From positions 380,914 through 444,913 of the forward strand of contig ML976681.1 in assembly GCA_010015655.1 (NCBI GenBank): 64,000 nucleotides of DNA. The letters run 5' to 3'. Below the pieces are notes generated by a model that was not told where the DNA came from, made no database searches, and saw nothing but the letters and a program-made list of their open reading frames with translations. This DNA is from Bimuria novae-zelandiae CBS 107.79. Taxonomy: Eukaryota > Ascomycota > Dothideomycetes > Pleosporales > Didymosphaeriaceae. Position 1 is the stretch's first letter. The number at the start of each line of letters is the position of its first letter. This document shows, piece after piece, positions 1 to 11,893 of the stretch. A program made the translations under genes and the position numbers.

Positions 1-2
1 CG

Positions 3-569
3 ATACTCCATCCTCGATACAAGAACTACTGCGATGTGGCATGGGGAGACCAGCCAGGCTGGCTAGAGTTGAATAATCGCAATTTTCAAGCACTGTGGGC
101 GCAGTACCGAAGCTTACCGAAGCCACGCACACACATGAGGGCCAAAGTCAATAATATCGACGACGCGATCAACAGCCTGATCGATCCAAACAGGGCAGTT
201 GACGAGGAGGACGAGTTCGATACATGGAAGCGCCGCGAGCCGCAGGTTGAAGCAGGTAGCGACAGCGCAAAGTTCCCTACAAAATACTGGGTAGGGCTGC
301 AGGATCGATACCCCAATCTTAGCAAGCTTGCACTTGACGTACTCTCAATACCGGCTTCAAGTTGTGAGTGCGAGCGAGTTTTCAGTGAGCTAGGCGACCT
401 GTTAGAGCCTCGGAGACGGAAGATCTCTCCGGAGCTTTTGGCAGCGATACACTGCAGTAGAAGGTGGAGAAAAGCTGGGTTTGGCAGCAGCGAGGTCGAC
501 GAGAAGGAGCAGCTTACGGTTGAACAGCTCATCTCAAAGTACCATGTGGACACATGGGACGAAGGTTGA
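3..569 (+). CDS. hAT-family transposase, C-terminal part (partial)
   Basis: The reading frame is open from the window edge, so the start is missing. The visible 188 residues begin with an ILHPRYKNY-like stretch typical of the later part of the hAT catalytic domain. They continue to the C-terminal dimerisation region with the block LSIPASSCECERVFSELGDL (342-401), followed by a basic RRRK segment and HCSRRWRKAG. This block is diagnostic for hAT transposases (hAT_C dimerisation family), which cut and paste DNA with short terminal repeats and 8-bp target duplications. No stop or frameshift breaks the visible part, so this copy could still be coding. A related, RIP-destroyed transposase lies in the 2701-5723 element. 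Confidence 0.85.
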   Translation: MLHPRYKNYCDVAWGDQPGWLELNNRNFQALWAQYRSLPKPRTHMRAKVNNIDDAINSLIDPNRAVDEEDEFDTWKRREPQVEAGSDSAKFPTKYWVGLQDRYPNLSKLALDVLSIPASSCECERVFSELGDLLEPRRRKISPELLAAIHCSRRWRKAGFGSSEVDEKEQLTVEQLISKYHVDTWDEG

Positions 570-622
570 AACACCAAGCTTTCTATACAATTTGCCTAAT
601 TAGGAAACAAGCTCCTCAAGCC

Positions 623-729
623 CATCCAGCCAGCCGAGCGCCCGTAGCCAATCAAGCCATCCAGCCGGTTCTACGACCCACAAAACACCAAGCCATCCAG
701 CCTATAGCCAGAAAGCTGGCTGGCTGGAT
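623..729. repeat. Subterminal repeats of the hAT element
   Basis: The nonamer catccagcc occurs three times in direct orientation (623-631, 658-666, 694-702). A related inverted copy, ggctggat, lies at 722-729 just inside the right terminus. Clusters of short subterminal repeats in both orientations are transposase-binding sites in hAT elements; that role is inferred here. Confidence 0.6.
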
Positions 730-743
730 TGTTGCCATCTGTG

Positions 744-1308
744 ACGCAAAAGGACCCAAACAAGCCAAATTGCAAGCAACTGAACGGTCCTCAATCCATG
801 ACGACCGATGAGGAAATCCAAGTGGTTGGGATATACGATTTTGATAAGACGTTGCATGGATACGAGAGTTGGTGATTCGTCGCAAGACCCCGAATGCCAG
901 GCAGACCGATATATTGCCGGTCCGACGACCACGCATGCCATGGGGAAACGGCCTACATATTGCAGTTCTACTGGACACGCAGCTTCTCTGCAACTATCCT
1001 GGGAGCCCACTTCCTCTTTAGAGCTTGGTCAATGCAGATATAGTATCGTGAGGCTGAATGGAGCCTGTAACCTAGCTGAACACCAATCGGTGCTTACCGT
1101 ACCGGTCCATCGGCCTCATCCTTACCACCCAGAACCATACCGTTGGATATTCTGACATCAATTCTCAGCTTGTACGACGGTTCGGGAAAGGAGCAACCTT
1201 GCACCTAGAGCCATATGATTGCTTTACAAAACCGATGCAGCGTTCGGCTAAGAACACAATCGTCTCCACCGAGATGCCCGTTTCAGTTTCCCAACGCGGA
1301 GCATAACT
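744..1308. other. Gene-free stretch between hAT end and regulator pseudogene
   Basis: Open frames here are short and show no recognisable family. The last part should contain the promoter of the Zn2Cys6 gene that starts at 1309. No clear TATA box or other signal was seen. Confidence 0.4.
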
Positions 1309-2692
1309 ATGGTGGGCGTACCCAAAAGTACCGGTAAGTCTTGTAGCATACTTTTTAGTACAGAATGTAACAACGTCAACGTCAGGTTGCTTGATATGCC
1401 GGAAGCGGAAGATCAAGGCAAGTGTCCTCAGACGATGCGATGGTGAACTTACGTCTAATATTATTTATACAGTGCGACGAAACATGGCCGACATGTATAA
1501 ACTGCCGGAAGAATGGCAAGCTCTGTCCAGGCCAACCTGCTCGACATACGTTTCGACATCAGGGGCCACGGCCGGGCAACAAATCCCGCGCAGAGTCGAC
1601 AAAGCGTGGGCGAGATTCAGGTACGGGAGTCCGGGGTCGAACACTGCCCATGCTAACGCTTAATTTAGAAGACCATCAAGACAAGCAGTTGACGCGTCTT
1701 AACGGAAAGCCTGCCGAGACGGGAGCGATCGTTTACAAGTTTCGGTTATTTCAGATAGGTGATCGCTCAGAGGAGAAGAATCGACACCCAAGAACTTGCT
1801 GCCATGCCGCAAACCCGCCCAACATGCTTCTGTCTCCCATGGGTCATAATCCATCCCCTTCTCCGCACGACAGACTTGCGCAAGCGCTGACGAAGATGCT
1901 GAATGTGGGAGAAGTGGGCTACAGCATCTCAGCGTTTGCCTTCTTCCTGTACGATGTTCCTTCTCGAATAGGCCACAACGAAGCTCTAGACGCCGCGGTA
2001 GCCTGCCTGATACACGTACACTCGACCATGCTTTATAAGGTATCGGGCGTGCAATAGACAGTCCGAGATACTACCTGGCTGCGGTACAGAAGCTTCAAAC
2101 ATGCCTGGAAGATCGTCACGAGGGGATGTCATCGAACACCGTGTGCGCTGCTGTGCTGTTGAGTCTCGTCGAGGTAATGTCATCATATACAATTCTTGAT
2201 TGCATTGCTAATCCTCGTTTCCTCAATAGGCGCTCGCTGGTCCCCGGATTGACAACTGCTACCTCACGCACGTCGGCGGCGCAGGCCGCTTGTTAGAGAT
2301 TCTGGGTCCGGAAAAGTGCAAGAACGCTTTCGCGAAAAAGGTATTGCATTTTACGATATGTGGTAGCGTAAGTGCTTATTCTGGATGAGTCAAGCAGTGA
2401 GCACACAAAAAGCTGACAGTTACGGGCAGATCATGACCTCGATCTACAAGCAGGAAGAATGCGTCCTGCTCAGCAAAGAATGGCGCAGCGTCGCATTCGA
2501 CAAGACAAATTCCAGTCTCGACGAATGTCTCTGGATCGATGTCAAACACGCGCTGGCAGACTTATCCGTCTTGCAACTAGAACTGAACGACTCGCGTAGG
2601 TCTGCGCCTCTTCCACAACATGCCCTCCTAGTCAAAGCCTCCGCCCTAAAAGCCACCCTCACCACTACTCTCTTCACCCTCCACACGTCCCT

Positions 2693-2722
2693 CTCTTCCT
2701 CAGAGCTGGCAACAAGCAAGTC
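2693..2722. repeat. Left target duplication and left terminal inverted repeat of hAT
   Basis: The target copy ctcttcct (2693-2700) is followed directly by the 22-bp terminal repeat starting CAGAGCTGGCAACAAGC. It matches the right end perfectly in inverse orientation. Confidence 0.93.
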
Positions 2723-5700
2723 GACTTGATAACTTGACTTAATTAACTTGATTGTAGCAAGTCAATCAAGTCAATTAGGGAGGCAAAAGTTATTAAGTTA
2801 ATTAAGCAAATTATGCCTGTTTAATTAACTTAATTAGCAGACTTAATAGGCCGTAATATAGGGGTGACTATAGGTTATAGACGTTAGGGGGATCCTGCGC
2901 GGGTAGGCGTTAGGGGGATCCTATACGGGTAAATCTTAACTTAAGGTATATTAGACTTACCGGCGTTAGAGCCTAGCGCTGCCTAATATAGTATAGCGCC
3001 AATTATCTAATATCTCTACTACCTTAACCTACCTCTTACCCTCTACTAACGCCTTCTTCTATTAATATAGCGTTGCCTAATCGCTTAGAGGGCATAAACT
3101 ATAATTTTTTTTAAGTTTTTAGCTAGCGGCTTAAAAGCGAGGCGTTATAAACCCTTCCTAAAGATAGCAGCACTAATATAGCTACTAACGCGCCGTTAGA
3201 GCTAGACGCTAATAAGAGCTCTATAGGCGACACGTAATTAGCTACTAATAATAATATTAAAGATAATAATAATAATTATAATAGTATTAATTAGCAACGC
3301 TTGCTAGGTTATTACAAGCCGTCTCTTGCCCTAAAGCGTAGTTAAAAGAGCTAGGTTTAGCAATATAGGTATTGCCTTTAGCACTATAAATAACACTGCC
3401 TGTATTAGCTTTGCTATTATTACTACTTCTATAAGTAACTAGATAAGTTCTACTAAGTTAATTAATTAATAACGTTAATCGCGCGCCATCTCGCAGAGCG
3501 TAAAGCCAGGCACTATATTAATAAGAGTAGCTAAAAGTCTACCTTTTGCACGACGATAACATTATTATCCTTTTAATTATCCCTACTTGCCTATATTTAC
3601 TATAAAGGCCTTATAGTATCTTAAAGTATTACTAACCTTATTGCGTTAAGCTTCTCGCGCATAAGTTTTCTATAATTAGTACTTAATTAGGTAGTAATAG
3701 ATAACTAGGCGCTCTTAGTAATTAAGGGCGCAGCTTTTCGCCATATATTACGATAGGCTAACCTATTAGCTAAGGTAGAGATATAGAGATCTTATAACAC
3801 CTTATAAGCCTATATAATTATGGAGTACGAGTCTTATATACTTGCTATTATTAATTATCTATAAGACGCGTAATTAGCTATCTACATCTCCTTTAATAAT
3901 TAAACGTTAACAAGTAGTAAATAAACGCTAACAGGTATCTGTATCTACTATCTTAATAGCAATAGTAATCCTCGTAATTACGTATTAGACCTGCCATCGC
4001 TAATAGGCTAATATACAGGCGCTAATATTACCGCTATTATTAACGCCACGCTTAAAAGCTTTAAGATATCTGCTTATAGCTTAGGTTACTTTATCCTTAA
4101 TAATACTACTAATAACAACGCTACGATTAACGCCCTAGCTATTAAATATAACTTTAACGCCTGCTATTAGCGTCTGCGTTACGCCTATTATATAATTAAC
4201 TTTATAGCCTAATAAATTATCTTTAGCAAAGATCGCAACGCCTTTAATAATATAGATAAGTATCTTAATAATAAGATAGCGTTTCTTAAGAAGTAGTAAT
4301 AGGCTAGCCTATTAGGCGTACTTATTAACGTCGTTACCTCTATCTATACCCCTTAAGCTCGCCAGCTTCTTAAACAGTATTAGGTAACCTACAACGCCTA
4401 ATTAGGTAGTAATAATAAGCTAAAGATGTTAGAGATTATTAAGCTAGTAAAGATAAGATAAAACTCTTATTATAACTATTTTACGCGCGCGCTTAAGCTC
4501 CGCGCACCCCTTAATAATTATATTAATTATAAGCTTATTAAGTATTATTGCCACGGTACCTAACAACGCAATAATATACTTAATATTAAGCAACGTTAGT
4601 TTATTAAAGAAGATAGCCTTACTACTAAGGACTAGGCAATAATTATAGAGTACTAAAGGATCCTATAACTATTTAAAGAAGCTACTATTTATATAGAGGG
4701 CAAGGGCGTGGCTAGCACGTTAGATATAATATAGGAGGTTCTCCCTACGCTTTTATAGCTTGCCACTACCCTTAATAAGATGCTCTTTTAATATAATAAC
4801 GTTAACTTTAACGACGTTAATGCCCCGGAGGACTATATAAAAGCTACCTATAATATAGCTTACACGAAGATCCTTAAGTACCTACGTAAGCTAAAGGACG
4901 CCCTGGCATATTACGCGGCTTGCCGTCTCCACCCACACACAAAAGGCCTTATAGATAAGATATAGGCTATACCGCTTAATTACGACAAGAATCTCTATAA
5001 GGGGTGTCACACCTATAAAGGCTAGCTAGATAATTACCACGTTAGCTTTTAACGCTTATAGTTAGAGTTTAAAGATGCTATATCTCCTATTAGTACGCTA
5101 GAGCCTCCACTAAAGAAGGCACGTACTAGGCTATCTAGTAGCTAGTTAGACTTTATAAGAGCTACCTTATAAGGTGACGACGCCTGCCTAGTCCTCCGCC
5201 GTAATAAGTTCGAGCGGTAGATAATTAAACTACCTATACTAAAGAACTCCCTATTTACGCGCAACCCGCTACTCTATTAAATAAGTAAGACTAATAAGTA
5301 TTCTATCTTATTACGCTTTACTCTTAATATCCTTAGTATCCCTACCGCTACTACTAATTATAAGAGGACCTTCTTAGAGTTAGGTAATTTATTAGAGACG
5401 AGATAGTTATGCATAAAGGTAGATCTTTTATCTACGCTATAATTACTACGCAGCTAAAAGCGCCTTAACTTAAAGCCTATAATAATAGTAAATAATTAAC
5501 GTACTAACGCTATTACCCCTAATAAGCTAGAGACTATCTACGAGATCTATAGCAGTTAATTACCCTTAATTAGCTTAGCAAAGTTATTAATTAAGTTAAT
5601 TAAGTTAACAAATCAAGCCTAATTTACGCTATTAAGTCAATCAAGTTAAGCAAAAGCCACCATATCGGTCAATTAATCAAGCAATTCACCTCAACTTAAT

Positions 5701-5723
5701 TGACTTGCTTGTTGCCAGCTCTG
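2701..5723 (+). mobile_element. RIP-degraded hAT transposon inside the regulator gene
   Basis: The 3,023-bp block is AT-rich, full of TA and stop codons and poor in CA/TG, which is the signature of repeat-induced point mutation on both strands. It is bounded by perfect 22-bp inverted repeats (2701-2722, 5702-5723) beginning CAGAGCTGGC, and flanked by the direct repeat ctcttcct (2693-2700, 5724-5731), an 8-bp target duplication as made by hAT transposases. Subterminal zones hold many acttgatt/aagtcaat-like repeats. Decayed transposase remains are readable on the plus strand (see 5332-5391). Confidence 0.93.
4860..5460 (+). pseudogene. Relic of hAT transposase C-terminal half in the RIP-degraded element
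   Basis: Plus-strand reading gives fragments separated by stops. A piece ALAYYAACRLHPHTKG near 4900 resembles the hAT catalytic-domain stretch before the helical insertion. The block LSIPTATTNYKRTFLELGNL at 5332-5391 matches LSIPASSCECERVFSELGDL of the intact copy at 342-401 in 11 of 20 positions. The gene is dead. Confidence 0.8.
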
Positions 5724-5731
5724 CTCTTCCT
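5702..5731. repeat. Right terminal inverted repeat and right target duplication of hAT
   Basis: The 22-bp repeat 5702-5723 is the exact reverse complement of 2701-2722. The second copy of ctcttcct follows at 5724-5731. Confidence 0.93.
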
Positions 5732-6135
5732 CCCCCCTCCCAACACACTACACCTTCCCCCACCAGCGCACCGCCAGCACCTACACCACTTGCTGGTCCC
5801 TCCTCATCCTCATCAACAAACACCTCCTCACACTACTCCCGCCCGTGCACCCAACGCGCTACGGCCTCGACGCCGAGTGCCGCGCGCTCGCGCTCGAGCT
5901 GTGCGCGACGTGGGAGAACGCGTGGACGCACCGGCCGATTGGCGCGTGGCACATGTGGTTCGGGCTGGTGGTGGCGTATGAGTGGTGCGCGGAGGATGTG
6001 CAAGGGTGGATTTTAGGGGGGTTGAATTGGTTGTTGGAGGAGGTGGGGTGTGCGGGGTGGAGGTGGAGTGGGGAGTTGGTTGAGGCGATGGGGAGGAAGT
6101 TGATGGGTGAGGGGGATTGGATGGGTAGTGGATAG

Positions 6136-6627
6136 ACGTATAGGTCTTTTAGAACGTTGAAGCGCTATGGCTTTACGTGCTGAGTGGCTGTTGTGTAGTC
6201 TGTGTTCTTCTCAGGCATGTAGTTTCGATCAAACAATGGAGTCTGTACGATATTTCATTCCCTGCATCCTCTCCACATGACAGCTATCTCTATCCACTGC
6301 GCGCGAGACGCCCGACGGCGGCCAAAAGAAAAAAAAATCGCCCCTACCCAATTCGCCTGCTCCTCCAAAACAACGACTAAAGAGCGTCTGTCTGTTGGTG
6401 GTGCGAAAAAACCCTATGACACATGATCAAGAATGTTCATTCTGTCATAAAACAGGCCATTAATAAAATGCATCCGCCAAACCCCCATGCGCCGAGTCTA
6501 CCCAACCAGCAGGTGTGTGCTCAGGAGATTGTAGAACGCCGCATCGTAAACGTTCGTCAAATCTCGCGTATATCATACATTCTCTCATGTATCATACATC
6601 AACATTCAAAGAAAGCGGTCGCAAAAT
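6136..6627. other. Convergent intergenic stretch
   Basis: This is the 3' space shared by the broken regulator gene (+) and the C2H2 factor gene (-). Only short open frames are present and no gene is supported. Confidence 0.5.
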
Positions 6628-8643
6628 TTACACAGTGAAGTCCAAGAAGTCGCACGATGTGTCTAGCGTGCCCATTGCCTGCATCTCAAGCTCAAACTGG
6701 GAGTATGCGTTGTCGGGCAGCTCGAAGAGCTCGTCTAGCTCGTCTTTCGGTTCCACTGGTGACGTGGGAGGGGTCGTGAACGGATTCGACTGGGTGGATG
6801 ATCGTGAGGGTGTAGACGAGGCCTTCAATGGACTTGACTGTACTGGAGCCTTCTCGCTAGTCGCTGATCCGGACGAGCGCGGACGTTGGTTGGCTGGTGA
6901 CTGAGGAGGCGTGTGCGCAGGCTGTGAAAAATGCTGAAGGAGAGCCATTGTGGCGTTCTCGGTATATGAGCTAGAAGACGCGAAGCTGGAAGCCGTTATG
7001 TTCGGTTGCGTTGCGTAGGATTTCGCATCAGATGCAAAGCTAGTGCATTGGTTAGCAATATTCTGGTGAGATGAAGGAACTGCATACCTATAATGGTCTG
7101 AGGTTGAGCTCATCTGGTCGTGAAAGCTTCCCGTCTCCGAAAGCATTGTTGTTTGACTGCGCGATTGTAGACCGTCGTCGAAAGCAGGTGGAGAAGAAGC
7201 CGGGTCTGACATGGGCGAACCAGCTGAGATCGAGGAGGATGCGGAAGCCAGGGCGCGACGTGTCTTGTTTGCCTTGTCCATGCGCTCCTCCAGTTCTGGA
7301 CGATGCTTCTTCGGACGACCTCGCTTCACGTTCTTGCGGACAACGTTCTCAAATCCTCCCACGCACATACCACGCTGTCGATGGCGTGTCAGTGCGTCTT
7401 GCCTCGCAAAACCTGCACCGCATGGGCACTTGTAGGGTTTGTTGCCGGTATGGATCTTTGCATGCCGCTTGAGGTCATGCTGGCGCACGAACTTCTTTCC
7501 GCATCCATTGCACTTGTATTGTCTGTCGCCTAGATGTGTCTGGACGTGCGAGCGGATATTTTCTCTCCGGCCGAAAACCTTGCCGCACTCTGGGTAAAGA
7601 CACGTCCACTTCCCGGTACTCTGATCTTGCTCGCTGATATAGCGCTGTACTTCTTCTGGAGATATACCGGTGTATTCGAGGGTGGCGTCGATGTCGAGTT
7701 CGGGCAATAGTGCGGGGCGTGGCATGGTGGCCGTCGGCAGACCTTGCATCGACATCGCTACGGCCGAAGGAGGGAAGATGGGAGCTTGCGAGAAAGCGCT
7801 ATCAAGAGTCGGCAGCTCTGCCATGTTTTCCTGTGCCGGAAGCTCCGGGATGCCCTCTAGAAATGATTGCATCGACTTCTGCTGCGGTGATAGTAGTGTG
7901 GGTGACGGCGAGAGGGCATCTGAGGTATAGCAGGATGATGACTCGTATCCCATGCCATAGTCAAAGCTTTCGAAGTCAAACGTCATAGCATTTGAGCTGG
8001 GCTGGAGATTCATGTCCGCGAAATCTGCAAAGTTCGGCGGATAAGGAGCCGGCTCGCGTTGCTCTTGAGTGGAGGGTTGAGCCGGCTTTTGTGGTGTTGC
8101 AGTCGGTGTTGGTAGATTAATGAAAAGATTAGCATTAGGACCATACACTGCAAGAAGATCTTCCTGCAGGTCTTTTATCCGTTGGTCCACGAGCTCTTTG
8201 GTAGGGGAGTTAGGAGCCCGGACGGGAGAGGGAGAGGGCCGCAGGGGAGACTGCGGTCGGACGGTCCGGTGAGGAGTCTGCGGTGATGGGAGAGAGGTCT
8301 GTACTGAGTGTCGTGAAAGGGGTCGCTGGGGGCCCGGCTGGGGCTGGCTGTGCGAATGCGCTACTTGCATAGTATGCTGTGATTGTTGTCCTAGGTTAGT
8401 GTTACTTACCGAGCCATCCAGGCACATCTGCTCTGGCATGGTAGCAGCCTCAGGCATGGTTATCGCCTCAAGGTTCAAGCCCCTGAGGTCCAGACTCATG
8501 CCTGTCCGCTGCTGTCGTCGTTGCTGTATGTTAGTCGGTAGTTGTTGTAGTCGGGGCGCCTCAAATGTTGCGGGTGTGGAATTTTGTCTCCGGTGAAGTG
8601 CTCGCCGGCGTTGGATACCCGAAGGCGCATTGGTGGACAGCAT
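6628..8643 (-). CDS. ace2: Ace2/Swi5-type C2H2 zinc-finger transcription factor
   Basis: The start is taken at 8643 (MLSTNAPSGIQRRRALHRRQ), the conserved beginning of filamentous-fungal Ace2/Swi5 homologues; the upstream extension of the open frame looks like leader. One in-frame 48-bp intron is likely at 7040-7087 (GTATGC, branch GCTAAC, end CTAG), giving 655 residues. Residues about 346-428 hold three C2H2-type fingers (CLYPECGKVF...HVQTH, CNGCGKKF...HAKIH, CPCGAGFARQDALTRH), then the basic KRGRPKKHRP. The flanks are long, Ser/Pro/Gln-rich and disordered. In yeasts Ace2/Swi5 switch on cell-separation and late-mitosis genes and are held in the cytoplasm by phosphorylation. In moulds the homologue affects pigmentation, conidiation and wall genes. 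The family call rests on the finger block and N-terminus; the role here is inferred. Confidence 0.88.
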   Translation of the reverse strand: MLSTNAPSGIQRRRALHRRQNSTPATFEAPRLQQLPTNIQQRRQQRTGMSLDLRGLNLEAITMPEAATMPEQMCLDGSVSNTNLGQQSQHTMQVAHSHSQPQPGPQRPLSRHSVQTSLPSPQTPHRTVRPQSPLRPSPSPVRAPNSPTKELVDQRIKDLQEDLLAVYGPNANLFINLPTPTATPQKPAQPSTQEQREPAPYPPNFADFADMNLQPSSNAMTFDFESFDYGMGYESSSCYTSDALSPSPTLLSPQQKSMQSFLEGIPELPAQENMAELPTLDSAFSQAPIFPPSAVAMSMQGLPTATMPRPALLPELDIDATLEYTGISPEEVQRYISEQDQSTGKWTCLYPECGKVFGRRENIRSHVQTHLGDRQYKCNGCGKKFVRQHDLKRHAKIHTGNKPYKCPCGAGFARQDALTRHRQRGMCVGGFENVVRKNVKRGRPKKHRPELEERMDKANKTRRALASASSSISAGSPMSDPASSPPAFDDGLQSRSQTTMLSETGSFHDQMSSTSDHYRYAVPSSHQNIANQCTSFASDAKSYATQPNITASSFASSSSYTENATMALLQHFSQPAHTPPQSPANQRPRSSGSATSEKAPVQSSPLKASSTPSRSSTQSNPFTTPPTSPVEPKDELDELFELPDNAYSQFELEMQAMGTLDTSCDFLDFTV

Positions 8644-9929
<1,286 letters not shown>

Positions 9930-10260
9930 ACGCCTCGGAGATGTGATGGGATGTGATTGGATGTGACGAGTTATGGCTTGAATGACAAGAGAGAGGGGAC
10001 GAAAAGACCCATCGGAACGCCGGGCATGTAGTCATCAATCAACCTTGTCAGACTTCCCAAACACCGCTCTCCATCTGTCCCAATCGTGTGACATGTGATG
10101 TGGACCCTGTGTGCGATGCGTGAGATTTACAAATTCTGATGGCAGGCCATTATGGTACCTGGTCGGGGCACTCCATACTCTGTTGAAATTCGTGAACTTG
10201 CGAAAGCCTACCCAAGCATATCACCATGTCCATCCCAAACGCCAGTGGTGGTGTGCACAA
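9930..10260. other. Convergent intergenic stretch
   Basis: 3' space between the ubiquitin-S27a and primase genes. Nothing else was seen. Confidence 0.5.
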
Positions 10261-11822
10261 CTAAAATTCCATAGTGTCACCATTCTCTTCCCTCTCCCTC
10301 TTAACCATCGCCTTTTCCTTCCCTTCCCTCAGCAGGCCTGCAACGAACACCCTGAAGAAGTCAATGTACGGCTTCAAGCTGGTCTTCTCCCAGTCCTGAA
10401 TCTTCTTCTCCCCATCCTCACCCTTCCACTGATCGATCTCAACCAACAACTCCGTCACCTTCGGCACGCTGAGCGGGTCGAACTCATCCACCTTCCTCGG
10501 GTCGATGGGCACACATATCCGACCTGTCGCGGGGTGGACCACGAACGGCGATTTGAGCAAATGGTTGAGCTTCTTACCGACGTCTGCGTCTAGTCGCGGG
10601 TACGTGTACTCCAGTATGATATCTTGTTTCGCCTCTACGAGCTCCCTTGGAGTTTTCGAAAGCGCGCCAGACTTCGCGACGCTGTCGATATCTGCCCATT
10701 TCGAAGCACTCGGTCGTGACGGCGACGACTCCCACTTCTTCTGCAGCGCCGCACGGAGCTTCTCGTCAGGAAGCAAGTTCAGCAGATGCGCCGCGTTCTC
10801 TTCGGCCCACGGGTCTTGCTCAGCCAACACGGTAGTCTGAAAGTGCTCTCTGAGGATATTCAAACTGCGCTCGAGATGAGGGTGCAGCGGCCTTCGCGCA
10901 TTGACGCGCTTGCCGCCCTGGTCGCCGCCCTTCAGTAGCTCGAGATACCCATACACAGCGCGCCGCTTCGTGTCGTCCATCTCGCGCGCCCGCTTGTCGC
11001 AGACCCAGGCGTGCGCGCCTCGACGCCCAGAGTATACCCACATGATGTGTTTGAAGCCGAAGTCCTCGCGCAGCGCCACGTCCACCACTTTGATCGCCAT
11101 TGTGATGAACGCCCAGCACTTCCGGCAGATGTTCGCTCCGGTGCAGCACGTGCGGATGTCGTCATAGTCGTTCATGTCGATATCGAACACCAGCTCCCTC
11201 GAGATCGGGCGGAATGCACTCGCCTTCCGTAGCGTTTTGCGGTCGCGGGGGTTCGTGGAGTATACGGGGCCGATATCGATACGGGGCGGAGTATCTGCAA
11301 TGCACCGCTTGCGCATAAGGTCAGAGGTTGCGAAGGACTGGTAGCGCTGGAGGGCGTCGTTGGAGAGCGTGAAGGCGAATTCGCGGTGGGCGAAGTCGTT
11401 GCTGGGGATGGCGGAGTGGTTGAGCCATTGGAAGAAGTAGCGGAAGGGGAAAAGGCGCTGGTAGAAGGCACGCATTACGTCTGGGTCCGAGTACTGCGAT
11501 TTGTCTGAGATCTTACTATAGCGAATCAGTGATGGCGCTGTGAGAAAGAGAGGGGAGATGCGTACAAGGTCGTTGCGGGTTGTGAGGCCGCTTCTTCTGT
11601 CTTGACTGGCGCGCTTGAGGCGAATTCGTCATCGTCATCGTCGTCATCATCGTCGAAGAGCTCCTCCAGGTTCACCTTGGACTCTTCGTCGACTGCTGCC
11701 GGGCTAGGTGCATCGCCCATTGCAACATCTTGTGTGGAGGATTCGGACTTGAGAGTGGCCTGAGAGATGGTCGCTGAGGACTCTCCTGCTGGTGTAGGTT
11801 CTGGGGAGACTGAATGAGGCAT
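10261..11822 (-). CDS. pri1: DNA primase small (catalytic) subunit
   Basis: Exons 11822-11566 and 11515-10261 with a 50-bp intron; 503 residues. It is the catalytic subunit of the polymerase alpha-primase complex, which makes the RNA primers for replication. After an acidic, disordered extension (residues 1-85, with a run of nine Asp) comes the family core: FYQRLFPFRYFFQWLNH, the metal-binding ELVFDIDMNDYDD (Asp about 197 and 199), the zinc-site cysteines CC...CRKC and the nucleotide-binding WVYSGRRGAHAW (about 247-258). The C-terminus HPATGRICVPID is also typical. The chosen start MPHSVSPEPTPAG is the first downstream of the promoter boxes at 11894-11913; an upstream in-frame Met at 11885 is possible. 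The acidic N-terminal extension is longer than in yeast. Confidence 0.96.
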
Positions 11823-11893
11823 TGCGGCTTCTTTTGTGTGTCGTGGGTACGCTCTTGCAGTGAGTGGTGTTGCGGGAGTCCACATGTCGGGAA

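Larger units (their letters stand above)
1..743 (+). mobile_element. hAT transposon, 3' part (runs off window start)
   Basis: The element carries the end of a hAT transposase followed by about 170 bp of non-coding DNA. It ends near 743 with a terminal sequence (727-743) that matches 14 of 17 bases of the right terminal repeat of the second hAT copy ending at 5723. Its 5' end lies outside the window, so the 8-bp target duplication cannot be tested; the bases after the end are acgcaaaa. Unlike the second copy it shows no RIP decay, so it may be a young or protected copy. The exact right border is inferred from the similarity. Confidence 0.7.
1309..6135 (+). pseudogene. Zn2Cys6 transcription factor gene, broken by frameshift and hAT insertion
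   Basis: Spliced exons give an N-terminus MVGVPKSTGCLICRKRKIKC, and the six cysteines of a fungal Zn2Cys6 DNA-binding domain follow (CLIC, KCDETWPTC, INC, LC). Exons by eye: 1309-1333, 1386-1417, 1473-2173, 2230-2367 (or 2340), 2430-2700 and 5732-6135. The 1418-1472 intron has a GC donor (AG|GCAAGT). The frame is lost by one base around 2035-2042: before it reads FLYDVPSRIGHNEALDAAVACL, after it GIGRAIDSPRYYLAAVQ, both typical of the regulatory domain of this regulator class. A 3-kb transposon sits at 2701-5723. Past it the C-terminus continues (WSLLILINKHLL, ELCATWENAW) to a stop at 6133-6135. The target genes are unknown. The frameshift could be a sequencing error; the insertion is certain. 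Confidence 0.85.

Noticed and set aside
8390..8412. Intron in the ace2-like gene (GTAAGT...CTAACCTAG)
   Set aside because: It would be only 19-46 bp, and the sequence reads VSNTNLGQQSQHTMQV, which fits the conserved protein.
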